Below the pieces are notes generated by a model. It saw only the letters and a program-made list of their open reading frames with translations, was not told the DNA's origin and did not search any database. Source: Clostridia bacterium (GTDB lineage: Bacteria; Bacillota; Clostridia; UBA1381). Taken from it: a stretch of 45,488 nucleotides of DNA. The stretch spans positions 1 to 45,488 of the forward strand of contig JAFSXU010000057.1 of the NCBI GenBank assembly GCA_017443895.1, given 5' to 3'. The translations under genes were made by a program, and so were the position numbers. This document shows positions 25,311 to 32,777 of the stretch, in pieces (position 1 is the stretch's first letter; the number at the start of each line of letters is the position of its first letter).

Positions 25311-26513
25311 ATGGCAAAAGAGAAATTTGAAAGAACTAAACCGCATGTAAACATCGGTACAATCGGTCACGTTGACCATGGTAAAACAACTCTTACAGCT
25401 GCTATCACAAAGGTATTGGCTATGAAGGGTCAGGCTCAGTTTGAAGCTTACGATCAGATCGATAAGGCTCCTGAGGAAAGAGAAAGAGGTATCACAATTT
25501 CTACAGCTCATGTTGAGTATGAGACAGAGTCTCGTCACTATGCTCACGTTGACTGCCCGGGACATGCTGACTATGTAAAGAACATGATCACAGGTGCTGC
25601 TCAGATGGACGGTGCAATCCTTGTTGTATCTGCTGCTGACGGTCCAATGCCTCAGACAAGAGAGCATATCCTTCTTTCTCGTCAGGTTGGCGTTCCTTAT
25701 ATCGTAGTATTCATGAATAAGGCTGACCAGGTTGACGACGATGAGCTTCTTGAGCTTGTTGAGATGGAAATCAGAGAGTTATTAAACGAGTACGAGTTCC
25801 CCGGTGATGACATTCCTGTTATCGTAGGTACAGCTCTTGGCGTACTTGAGTCAACATCAACAGATCCTGATGCTCCTGAGTACAAGTGCATCTGGGACTT
25901 AATGGACGCAGTTGATTCATATATCCCAACACCTGAGAGAAAGGCAGATCAGCCATTCCTTATGCCAATCGAGGACATCTTCTCAATCACAGGCCGTGGT
26001 ACAGTTGCTACAGGTAGAGTTGAGAGAGGTCAGTTAAAGATTAACGAGGAAGTTGAAATCGTTGGTCTTACAGACGAGAGAAGAAAAGTTGTTGTAACAG
26101 GTATCGAGATGTTCAGAAAGCTTCTTGACTATGCAGAGGCTGGTGACAACATCGGTGCACTTCTCCGTGGTGTTCAGAGAACAGAGATTGAAAGAGGACA
26201 GGTTCTTGCTGCTCCCGGTTCAATCCACCCACATACAAAGTTCACAGGTGAGGTTTATGTATTAACAAAGGAAGAGGGCGGCCGTCATACACCGTTCTTC
26301 AACAACTACAGACCTCAGTTCTATTTCAGAACAACTGATGTTACAGGCGTTATCTCATTACCAGAGGGCGTTGAGATGTGTATGCCTGGCGATAATGTAA
26401 AGATGAATGTTGAACTCATCACACCAATCGCTATCGAAGTTGGTCTTCGTTTCGCTATCCGTGAGGGTGGTAGAACAGTTGGTTCAGGCGTTGTTACTGC
26501 AGTTGAGGAGTAA
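25311..26513 (+). CDS. tuf: Elongation factor Tu
   Basis: 400 residues. Delivers aminoacyl-tRNA to the ribosome. [11 protein letters not shown]-loop, [28 protein letters not shown] (NKxD type) and the C-terminal [10 protein letters not shown] are all standard. TTAAGGAGGAA precedes the start. Confidence 0.98.
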   Translation: MAKEKFERTKPHVNIGTIGHVDHGKTTLTAAITKVLAMKGQAQFEAYDQIDKAPEERERGITISTAHVEYETESRHYAHVDCPGHADYVKNMITGAAQMDGAILVVSAADGPMPQTREHILLSRQVGVPYIVVFMNKADQVDDDELLELVEMEIRELLNEYEFPGDDIPVIVGTALGVLESTSTDPDAPEYKCIWDLMDAVDSYIPTPERKADQPFLMPIEDIFSITGRGTVATGRVERGQLKINEEVEIVGLTDERRKVVVTGIEMFRKLLDYAEAGDNIGALLRGVQRTEIERGQVLAAPGSIHPHTKFTGEVYVLTKEEGGRHTPFFNNYRPQFYFRTTDVTGVISLPEGVEMCMPGDNVKMNVELITPIAIEVGLRFAIREGGRTVGSGVVTAVEE

Positions 26514-26542
26514 TTTCAGTTTGAATTATAAAATCGAATTTA

Positions 26543-26572
26543 AAATGCAGGTCGTATGACCTGCATTTTTTT
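26543..26572 (+). terminator. Terminator of tuf
   Basis: AAATGCAGGTC-GTAT-GACCTGCATTT plus T-run. Confidence 0.92.
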
Positions 26573-26622
26573 GTGTGGTGTTTTTGCGTATACACAAATC
26601 GTTGATTTGTTCAATTTTAGTA

Positions 26623-26690
26623 TAAATTTTGGTTTATATTACGAATAACGGTATCGTAATTTGTAGGAACGGATATTATCTGCCCCTACT
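26623..26690 (+). repeat. Interspersed palindromic repeat, truncated copy 6
   Basis: TAAATTTTGGTTTA at 26623-26636 followed by a recognisable left interior (GGTATCGTAATTTGTAGGAACGG) that stops at the edge of the duplicated promoter cassette. The right half is absent, so the islet that follows probably inserted here or replaced it. Confidence 0.7.
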
Positions 26691-26760
26691 GAATAGAACT
26701 TTACACCGATTGAGCTTTCTGTTATAATGTTATTATCAAATACAATATAACAGGAGGCGG
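26689..26760 (+). repeat. Duplicated promoter cassette, copy A
   Basis: About 70 bases, CTGAATAGAACTTTACACCG to CAATATAACAGGAGG, nearly identical to 27473-27545. Contains TTTACA (26700-26705), 17 bases and TATAAT (26723-26728), and the ribosome site AGGAGG of the small gene that follows. Confidence 0.85.
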
Positions 26761-26765
26761 ACAAA

Positions 26766-26933
26766 GTGGAGGATTTATATACGCTAACAGATATACAGTA
26801 TAAAGACAAATTAAGAAAAGAATTACTGATGTATAAAGATTATTTATTACTACTCGATAACAACGAAAGTGATAAACTAAGGCAACAGTTTATTGACAAC
26901 ATAAAACGCATACAAACAAGTTTACAAGATTAA
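26766..26933 (+). CDS. Small helical protein A (55 residues)
   Basis: GTG start at 26766, 8 bases after AACAGGAGG; reads MEDLYTLTDIQYKDKLRKEL and on to IQTSLQD. Charged, Leu-rich and probably all-helical. No family recognised. Shares its promoter cassette, ribosome site and GTG start with small protein B at 27551, so the two are likely expressed together. Confidence 0.6.
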   Translation: MEDLYTLTDIQYKDKLRKELLMYKDYLLLLDNNESDKLRQQFIDNIKRIQTSLQD

Positions 26934-26980
26934 ATTAGAATATTGTAACAGTGCAATGTGACAATGGAGGATATAATTTA

Positions 26981-27412
26981 TTGGTCGGCAGGAAGATGAA
27001 GTTGTTTATAAAATGGGGTGTGTCTAACATGAGAGAAAAAGTCAAAATGGTTATATTAATTTCTTTTATTGTTTTGTTTTTAGGAGTTTGTGTTTATATA
27101 GGATTTGCCATACACTGGTTTAATAATACAGAGGTAGAAATGTATAGCGTAACACATTTGGAATTATCTGTATCTGAAGAAGATGTGATAGACTATAATG
27201 TATTTCTCAACCCCCAAAAAGACAAGACAAGGGTTTTAGAACAAATAAACGAAATTAATCGCATTCAAATTGCAGATTACATGAAAAAAAACAATTTCAA
27301 ATTAAAAAAAGGAGATTATTATATTCCCAAAAAGAGCATTATTGATGGGAAAGAAAATGCAATATCCTACGATGAGTATATAGAGTGTTTTGATTTTGAA
27401 AAAATAAAATAA
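26981..27412 (+). CDS. Small membrane-anchored protein of unknown function
   Basis: 143 residues if started at the TTG at 26981 (GGAGG 10 bases upstream); ATG 26996 and ATG 27029 are alternatives. One hydrophobic helix, VILISFIVLFLGVCVYIGFAI, near the N-terminus, then a hydrophilic Lys/Asn-rich domain of ~100 residues that is presumably extracellular. Notably more AT-rich than flanking genes, as expected for accessory DNA. No family recognised. It lies between the two duplicated promoter cassettes. Confidence 0.6.
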   Translation: MVGRKMKLFIKWGVSNMREKVKMVILISFIVLFLGVCVYIGFAIHWFNNTEVEMYSVTHLELSVSEEDVIDYNVFLNPQKDKTRVLEQINEINRIQIADYMKKNNFKLKKGDYYIPKKSIIDGKENAISYDEYIECFDFEKIK

Positions 27413-27472
27413 AAACAGCACTTAATATAATTTGTTGCCACTATTACTTGTCCCTGCTGACATGCCTTGACA

Positions 27473-27545
27473 GCTGAATAGAACTTTACACCGGTTGAGC
27501 TTTCTGTTATAATAGCATTATCAAATACAATATAACAGGAGGTTA
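27473..27545 (+). repeat. Duplicated promoter cassette, copy B
   Basis: Near-identical to 26689-26760, with TTTACA (27485-27490), 17 bases and TATAAT (27508-27513), then AACAGGAGG. Differences are concentrated just after the -10 and just before the start codon. Confidence 0.85.
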
Positions 27546-27550
27546 TCAAA

Positions 27551-27733
27551 GTGAAAGAATATGAAATGACAGACAAACAATTTGACTCAATACTTTTGGA
27601 TAGCATTTTTGATTTAATTGACATCAGAGACAATACAACAGATGAGAACACAAAAAAGCTGGCAAATGAAAAAATTAAACGGTTAGAAATTAAATTACGC
27701 TGTGAACATGGGAAATATTCAATAAATCTTTAA
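27551..27733 (+). CDS. Small helical protein B (60 residues)
   Basis: GTG start 6-7 bases after AGGAGG-TT. Reads MKEYEMTDKQFDSILLDSIF; MTDKQFD-type N-termini are typical of small helical proteins carried on phages and integrative elements of Firmicutes (pattern only). Expressed from copy B of the cassette and followed by a terminator. Function unknown. Confidence 0.65.
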   Translation: MKEYEMTDKQFDSILLDSIFDLIDIRDNTTDENTKKLANEKIKRLEIKLRCEHGKYSINL

Positions 27734-27750
27734 AGCATAACAATATAAAG

Positions 27751-27792
27751 GTGTAAAGTCCTATCGAGTTATCAAAGGCTTTACACTTTTTT
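27751..27792 (+). terminator. Terminator of small gene B
   Basis: GTGTAAAG pairs with CTTTACAC around a ~20-base loop, then six T. Confidence 0.75.
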
Positions 27793-27939
27793 ATAATATA
27801 GGAAATTGCTCGCAAGGTGAGCAATTTTGCTTATTAAAAAAAGATTTCCTTTTTGCCCCAAGGGGTTAAGGGGATTGATGATTTCTAATCTTTTTTATAT
27901 CAAAATACTTTTACGGATTACCCCAAGAGGGGAACAAAA

Positions 27940-28020
27940 ATGAAAAAGACAACATTCGGCAAAAGATTTGCAAGAGCGCAGTGTGACGCCGTGAACACTA
28001 CATTATTTGTCGGCTTTTAA
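27940..28020 (+). CDS. Possible 26-residue peptide upstream of the MATE gene
   Basis: ATG at 27940 follows AAGAGGGG and the frame runs MKKTTFGKRFARAQCDAVNT to a stop at 28018. Very basic at the start. The stretch between 27734 and 27939 has a terminator, an AAATTGCTC..GAGCAATTT hairpin and no other gene. This ORF is supported only by its ribosome site. Confidence 0.3.
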   Translation: MKKTTFGKRFARAQCDAVNTTLFVGF

Positions 28021-28054
28021 TTAACAAATAATATATTTCTTATAGCGGGATTTA

Positions 28055-28084
28055 TTGACAAGTAAACGGCATATGGAGTATAAT
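28055..28084 (+). promoter_or_regulatory. Promoter of the MATE-amidase operon
   Basis: TTGACA (28055-28060), 18 bases, TATAAT (28079-28084). Confidence 0.8.
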
Positions 28085-28117
28085 AGCTGTTAATAAATAT
28101 GAAAAGAAGATGATTTT

Positions 28118-29476
28118 TTGAAGAATAGCCATAGTATAGATATGACAATGGGAGCGCTTATCCCAAAGATTTTGCTTTTTTCGCTTCCGCTTATGCTGTC
28201 GGGAGTTTTACAGCTTTTGTTCAATGCGGCAGATGTAATTGTTGTCGGCAGATTTGCCGGCAGTCAGTCGCTTGCGGCTGTCGGGTCTACCTCGGTAGTT
28301 ATAAACCTGCTTGTAAATTTATTCGTCGGGTTATCTGTAGGCGGTAATGTTGCGGTTGCAAGGCATATCGGCGCAGGCAATGAAAAAGCGGCATCGGATA
28401 CAGTACATACATCAATTTTTATAAGTATTACGGGTGGACTTATTTTAGTCCTTGTCGGCTTGTTTTTTTCAAAACCAATCCTTGTTTTGATGTCATCACC
28501 GCCCGATGTTATTAACCTTGCCACATTGTATCTTAGGATTTATTTTTTGAGTATGCCTGCACTTATGGTATACAATTTCGGCAGCGCGCTTTTAAGAGCG
28601 CAGGGCGATACAAGGCGACCGCTTATTTATCTTAGCATTGCAGGTGTTATAAATGTTATAATAAACCTTATAAGCGTTATAGTTTTCAAAATGGGTGTTG
28701 CAGGAGTTGCAATGGCGACCTGTATTTCACAGTATGTATCGGCGTTCTTGGTGTTTAAATGCCTGATGAGGGAGGACGGAGTTTTACATCTTGATGTACG
28801 AAAAATAAAGATAAACAAAAGAGCATTAAAAGAGGTTTTGCGTGTAGGCTTACCTGCAGGCTTGCAGGGGATAGTATTCAGCCTTTCAAATATGGTTATC
28901 CAGTCTACGATAAACTCGTTTGGTTCAACCGTTATGGCAGGCTCGGCGGCCGCCGCAAATATTGAGGGCTTTGTATATGTTTCCATGAACGCCTTTCACC
29001 AGGCGGCAGTTACATTCTGCTCACAAAACTACGGTGCAAACAAGCTCGACAGGGTTGATAAATCCCTTGCCTACAGTGAGTTTCTGGTAGTATTGGTGGG
29101 TGTTTTGCTGGGCGGAGTGGCATTTCTTTTCGGACGCAGTCTTTTGTCGATATATTCAACCGATGCGGCGGTAATTGACGCAGGTATGAGAAGGATGTCC
29201 TGTGTGTGCCTTGCGTATGCGCTTTGCGGAATGATGGATGTATTCGTTGGCGGACTGAGGGGTATAGGCTATTCGGTTATGCCTATGATTGTATCGCTTT
29301 TGGGAGCGTGCGGTTTAAGGCTCTTGTGGATAGGGACAGTGTTTTTGCTAAACCCCACAGATACAATGCTTTATTTGTCATACCCCGTGTCTTGGGCAAT
29401 AACCGCACTGGTGCATTTTATATGCTATATGGTTGTCAGAAAAAAAGTAAGGAAACGAATGGGCGCTTATAATTAA
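28118..29476 (+). CDS. MATE-family efflux transporter, TTG start
   Basis: 452 residues with ~12 transmembrane helices in two homologous halves. Exports drugs or metabolites against H+ or Na+. The N-terminus DMTMGALIPKILLFSLPLMLSG and LFNAADVIVVGRFAG are typical of the DinF/NorM-like group of Clostridia. TTG at 28118 follows AAAGAAGA; ATG at 28142 would lose conserved residues. Substrate cannot be told. Lies 12 bases before the amidase. Confidence 0.92.
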   Translation: MKNSHSIDMTMGALIPKILLFSLPLMLSGVLQLLFNAADVIVVGRFAGSQSLAAVGSTSVVINLLVNLFVGLSVGGNVAVARHIGAGNEKAASDTVHTSIFISITGGLILVLVGLFFSKPILVLMSSPPDVINLATLYLRIYFLSMPALMVYNFGSALLRAQGDTRRPLIYLSIAGVINVIINLISVIVFKMGVAGVAMATCISQYVSAFLVFKCLMREDGVLHLDVRKIKINKRALKEVLRVGLPAGLQGIVFSLSNMVIQSTINSFGSTVMAGSAAAANIEGFVYVSMNAFHQAAVTFCSQNYGANKLDRVDKSLAYSEFLVVLVGVLLGGVAFLFGRSLLSIYSTDAAVIDAGMRRMSCVCLAYALCGMMDVFVGGLRGIGYSVMPMIVSLLGACGLRLLWIGTVFLLNPTDTMLYLSYPVSWAITALVHFICYMVVRKKVRKRMGAYN

Positions 29477-29488
29477 GAGGAATAAAAA

Positions 29489-30229
29489 ATGCGTGTAACT
29501 CAAATAAATTTTAGTGATGATAAATCATCAAGGGACACAAAACTTAAAAGAGCAGAGGCTTTGATTTTAAATTCCCCAAGCTCTGATTTATATATGCTGC
29601 CGGAGCTTTGGGATACGGGATTTTCAAATTTCACCGACTATGCCAAGAATAAGGAGCCTGTTGACGGCGATACAGTTACAAGAATGTGTGCTTTGGCAAA
29701 AACAAAAAATGCGTATATTTTTATGGGTAGCTTTCCTGAAGAGAGGGACACAAAAATTTACAATACCGCAGTTTTGATTGACAGACAGGGAAGCGTTATA
29801 AAGACATATTCAAAAATCCACCTGTTTGGTGATGAGAAAAACTACATGGAAAACGGTACGGATATTGCCGTATGCGATACCGAGTTTGGCAGGGTAGGGC
29901 TTAGCATTTGTTATGATATGCGCTTTGGCGAATTATATCGAAAAATGACGGATATGGGCGCGGAAATTTTCCTTGTTTGTGCCGCATGGCCAAAGGTCAG
30001 GGCGGAGCATTGGGATATTTTTAACCGTGTAAGAGGTTTGGAAAATCAAGCGATTATGCTATCGTGCTGTTCATCAAAAAACGGCTATGCAGGAATTTCA
30101 TACGGCGTCCTGCCCGACGGCAAAGTGGTAAGTAAATCTGATAATGAAGTGGTTACATTTGATATTGATACGGGGACAGTAAAAGAGTACAGAAAAAATT
30201 TCAGTGTGCTAAAAGACAGACAGATTTGA
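29489..30229 (+). CDS. Nitrilase-superfamily carbon-nitrogen hydrolase (omega-amidase-like)
   Basis: 246 residues. Hydrolyses small amides with a Glu-Lys-Cys triad: Glu in LPELWDTGF (~38), Lys in YSKIHLFGD (~108) and Cys in LSICYDMRF (~141). Short single-domain form close to the Nit2/YafV-type omega-amidases, which clear keto-amides such as alpha-ketoglutaramate; substrate is inferred. GAGGAA before the start. Second gene after the MATE exporter. Confidence 0.88.
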   Translation: MRVTQINFSDDKSSRDTKLKRAEALILNSPSSDLYMLPELWDTGFSNFTDYAKNKEPVDGDTVTRMCALAKTKNAYIFMGSFPEERDTKIYNTAVLIDRQGSVIKTYSKIHLFGDEKNYMENGTDIAVCDTEFGRVGLSICYDMRFGELYRKMTDMGAEIFLVCAAWPKVRAEHWDIFNRVRGLENQAIMLSCCSSKNGYAGISYGVLPDGKVVSKSDNEVVTFDIDTGTVKEYRKNFSVLKDRQI

Positions 30230-30267
30230 AAATATCGTTACAAAAATATGTCATTTGAGCGAATTTG

Positions 30268-30296
30268 TTGAAAACAAAAGATTTTTAATATATAAT
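30268..30296 (+). promoter_or_regulatory. Promoter of the candidate toxin mRNA
   Basis: TTGAAA (30268-30273), 17 bases, consensus TATAAT (30291-30296). The RNA would begin at about 30303, inside an AAGTCAGA-GCAA-TCTGACTT hairpin (30300-30320). Confidence 0.8.
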
Positions 30297-30324
30297 GTCA
30301 AAGTCAGAGCAATCTGACTTGAAA

Positions 30325-30583
30325 GGGTAAGACCGAAAAACGATTAAGCGAACGGTTATGCCACCAATGCTCCGCAGGCTTTTGGGTACATACTATACCA
30401 AAGTGCCCGGATTGGAGGTGGTGCTATGGAAAAACGCTTTTTGCAAATAGCAATTGCTTTATTTGTTATTGCGCTAATCCTTGTAGTTTTTGCTACAAAA
30501 GCAAAGTAACCGCTCCGATGCCCAATGGTACGGTTACTTTGTAACTAAACTCGTGGCATAACCGTTCTAAGGTCTTGCCTTTT
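30325..30583 (+). repeat. Long-range inverted repeat bracketing the toxin gene
   Basis: GGGTAAGACC and GAACGGTTATGCCAC on the 5' side (30325-30363) are matched by GTGGCATAACCGTTC and GGTCTTGCC on the 3' side (about 30553-30579). In the mRNA the two ends can pair around the coding region, a hallmark of type I toxin messages. Confidence 0.75.
30426..30509 (+). CDS. Candidate type I toxin, small hydrophobic peptide
   Basis: 27 residues, ATG 30426 preceded by the strong site GGAGGTGG. MEKRF, then ~17 hydrophobic residues (LQIAIALFVIALILVVFA) and a basic tail TKAK: one membrane helix of the type found in Fst/TxpA/holin-like toxins. The 5' UTR is long (~120 bases) and structured. The stop codon lies in a hairpin AGTAACCG..CGGTTACT. 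A convergent antisense RNA starts at about 30585 from a consensus promoter. Toxicity is inferred, not shown. Confidence 0.65.
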   Translation: MEKRFLQIAIALFVIALILVVFATKAK

Positions 30584-30585
30584 CT
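30500..30585 (-). ncRNA. Candidate antisense antitoxin RNA
   Basis: Starts about 7 bases after a TATAAT on the minus strand, runs across the 3' end of the toxin message, and can stop at AAGTAACCG..CGGTTACTT followed by TGCTTTT. Because of the inverted repeat, its 5' end also mimics the toxin mRNA 5' UTR. Length about 85-90 bases; the ends are predicted only. Confidence 0.6.
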
Positions 30586-30591
30586 ATTTTT

Positions 30592-30620
30592 ATTATAAGC
30601 AATATTTGCTCATTTGTCAA
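30592..30620 (-). promoter_or_regulatory. Promoter of the antisense RNA
   Basis: On the minus strand consensus TTGACA (30620-30615), 17 bases, consensus TATAAT (30597-30592). It is the strongest promoter in the neighbourhood and has no coding gene downstream on that strand. Confidence 0.85.
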
Positions 30621-30656
30621 CAGTTTTGTTTGTAGTTTGAAAGTGTAGAAATAAAA

Positions 30657-30683
30657 GAAATTCGCCCGAAAAAGGCGAATTTC
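30657..30683 (-). terminator. Terminator of galE
   Basis: GAAATTCGCC-loop-GGCGAATTTC; on the minus strand it is followed by TTTTATTT and lies 67 bases after the galE stop codon. Confidence 0.8.
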
Positions 30684-30749
30684 AACCAAAGATAAATCAT
30701 TTAAAATATATCCGCTTTCAAACGGTCTGCGCTAAAGGCAACAATCCCA

Positions 30750-31775
30750 TCAGTCTTCAAAGCCGTTGGGGTGCGTTGACTGCCAGCGCCATGAATCCTC
30801 GCACATCTTCTCGATACCTCTTGTTGCCTCAAAGCCAAGCTCACGCTTTGCCTTTGCGGGATCTGCATAACATTCTGCAATATCGCCCGGACGCCTTGGG
30901 TCAATCTGATACGGTAAATCCTTACCGCAAGCCTTTGAAAATGCCTTTATAATCTCCAAAACGCTATATCCGTTGCCTGTACCCAAGTTATAGATATGAA
31001 CTCCCTCTTTACCTGCACAATGGTCAATAGCCTTAACATGGCCGATTGCAAGGTCAACAACATGGATATAATCTCTTACGCCTGTGCCGTCGGGGGTTGG
31101 GTAGTCGTTGCCGAAAACATGCACCTTCTCAAGCTTACCTACAGCCACCTGCGCAACATACGGTAAAAGATTATTAGGAATACCCTTTGGATCCTCGCCC
31201 ATGATACCGCTCTCGTTTGCACCGATCGGGTTAAAGTAACGAAGGAGCGTAACAGAAAGCTTCGGGTTTGCGGCCTGTGCGTCTGTTAAGATACGCTCAA
31301 TAAACAGCTTTGTTGTGCCGTATGGGTTGGTTGTCAAAATCTTATCGCCCTTGTTGTCCTCCTCAACTATCGGCACACGCTCAGGATCGCCGTAAACCGT
31401 GGCAGATGATGAGAATACTATGTTGTTTACATTGTATTTCTCCATTGCCTGCATAAGGTGAAGAGTACCTGTGATGTTGTTATCATAATATGTAAGCGGA
31501 ATTTTTGTTGACTCACCCACAGCCTTTAAGCCTGCAAAGTGAATTACCGCATCAATTTTATTTTCCGCAAACACCTTCTCTGTTGCGTCCTTGTCAAGCA
31601 AGTCAACCTTGTAAAATGGGAAATCCTTGCCTGTAAGAGTTTTAACGGCATCAAGGCATTTTTCTGAAGCGTTATAAAGATTGTCAAGCACAACTATATC
31701 ATAGCCTGCGTTTAAAAGCTCAACACAGGTATGGCTCCCTATATAGCCTGCACCGCCTGTTACGAGAATATTCAT
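30750..31775 (-). CDS. galE: UDP-glucose 4-epimerase
   Basis: 341 residues. Interconverts UDP-glucose and UDP-galactose using bound [20 protein letters not shown] at the N-terminus binds [11 protein letters not shown] carries the catalytic Ser and YGTTK the Tyr-xxx-Lys pair; RYFNPIGAN and the C-terminal substrate domain are standard. GGAGG precedes the start by 11 bases. Single gene, probably for galactose use and surface polysaccharide precursors. Confidence 0.96.
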   Translation of the reverse strand: MNILVTGGAGYIGSHTCVELLNAGYDIVVLDNLYNASEKCLDAVKTLTGKDFPFYKVDLLDKDATEKVFAENKIDAVIHFAGLKAVGESTKIPLTYYDNNITGTLHLMQAMEKYNVNNIVFSSSATVYGDPERVPIVEEDNKGDKILTTNPYGTTKLFIERILTDAQAANPKLSVTLLRYFNPIGANESGIMGEDPKGIPNNLLPYVAQVAVGKLEKVHVFGNDYPTPDGTGVRDYIHVVDLAIGHVKAIDHCAGKEGVHIYNLGTGNGYSVLEIIKAFSKACGKDLPYQIDPRRPGDIAECYADPAKAKRELGFEATRGIEKMCEDSWRWQSTHPNGFED

Positions 31776-31810
31776 AAAAGTTTAAACCTCCAAATTTTCA
31801 TTATATAACC

Positions 31811-31839
31811 ATTATATATCAAGCCGTTACTTTTTGCAA
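31811..31839 (-). promoter_or_regulatory. Promoter of galE
   Basis: On the minus strand TTGCAA (31839-31834), 17 bases, TATAAT (31816-31811). Confidence 0.7.
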
Positions 31840-31877
31840 TACAAAATAATTGCTGAGAAGTAGATAAAAATTGCAAA

Positions 31878-31961
31878 GCAAAAAAGCATCTTGCGGAGGA
31901 TGCTTTTTTGTGTGCTATGTATTAGGATAAAAGGGTAGAATGTAATTTCTTCGTTCTACAA
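31878..31961 (-). ncRNA. Candidate small RNA upstream of galE
   Basis: A minus-strand promoter (31967-31995) is followed by GTAGAA..TTCTAC (a 5' hairpin, about 31935-31960) and ends at the terminator AAAAAAGCATC-CTCCGCAA-GATGCTTTTTT (31881-31910). No coding frame fits. About 85 bases long. The terminator also insulates the divergent genes. Confidence 0.5.
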
Positions 31962-31966
31962 TTTGT

Positions 31967-31995
31967 ATTATAGCATAATAATATTTACTTTGCAA
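31967..31995 (-). promoter_or_regulatory. Promoter of the candidate small RNA
   Basis: On the minus strand TTGCAA (31995-31990), 17 bases, TATAAT (31972-31967). Confidence 0.6.
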
Positions 31996-32096
31996 GCATT
32001 TTTTTGAAAAAAATATGAATATTTTTAAAAATTAAGGAATATTTAAGAAAAATGTGTTATAATGGATAAAAAGGAATATATTGTGGGGTGGTACAA

Positions 32097-32774
32097 ATGC
32101 GTATACTAATTGTTGAGGATGAGAAGAGATTGGCGGAGGCGCTGGAACACATATTAAAAAAGAATAATTATACCGTTGATGTTGTATATGACGGCGAGGA
32201 CGGGCTTGACTATATAGAGAGCGGAATATATGATGTAGTGGTGCTTGATAATATGCTTCCGAAGATGAACGGCGTTGATATTTTAAGGGAAATACGCCGT
32301 GAGGGGATGGATGTTCCCGTTATAATGCTAACTGCGCTTGGCGAGATTTCAGACAAGGTCAGAGGTCTTGACGCAGGTGCTGATGACTACCTTGCAAAAC
32401 CGTTTGATACCGACGAGCTTTTGGCAAGAATACGGGCGCTGGGCAGGCGAAGGGGCGAGATAGTGGCGGATAATTCACTTTCCTTTGGCGATATTTCGCT
32501 TGATCCGTCAAACCTGACGGTAAAATATCAGGGCGGAGAAATGGAGCTTACCTTAAAGGAGTGCCAGCTCCTTGAATATCTGATCCTGCATAAAAATATG
32601 GTATCGTCAAAGGAGCAGATAATAGAAAAGCTGTGGGGCTTTGACTCGGAGGCGGAGAGCAACCATGTTGAGGTGTATATACATTTCTTGCGTAACAAGC
32701 TCTCTGCGATAAGTAAAAATGTAGTTATATCAACGGTTCGCGGCGTTGGGTATACGCTAAAGATTAAGGAGTAG
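32097..32774 (+). CDS. OmpR/PhoB-family response regulator
   Basis: 225 residues from the ATG at 32097 (GGGGTGG 7 bases upstream). Receiver domain ~1-115 with acidic pocket VEDE, phosphoacceptor Asp in VVLDNMLP, and Lys in LAKPFD. DNA-binding winged helix ~125-222 with LTLKECQLLEYLILHK and VRGVGYTL. Resembles the CutR/QseB/PmrA-like group. The kinase gene begins 3 bases after its stop. No target is evident. Confidence 0.93.
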   Translation: MRILIVEDEKRLAEALEHILKKNNYTVDVVYDGEDGLDYIESGIYDVVVLDNMLPKMNGVDILREIRREGMDVPVIMLTALGEISDKVRGLDAGADDYLAKPFDTDELLARIRALGRRRGEIVADNSLSFGDISLDPSNLTVKYQGGEMELTLKECQLLEYLILHKNMVSSKEQIIEKLWGFDSEAESNHVEVYIHFLRNKLSAISKNVVISTVRGVGYTLKIKE

Positions 32775-32777
32775 GCT

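Noticed and set aside
27940-28020. Leader peptide attenuating the MATE gene
   Set aside because: There is a ribosome site but no alternative terminator pair, and the MATE gene has its own consensus promoter downstream.
28118-30229. MATE-amidase operon as part of a biosynthetic cluster
   Set aside because: No synthase or regulator accompanies them; a simple export plus housekeeping amidase pair is enough.
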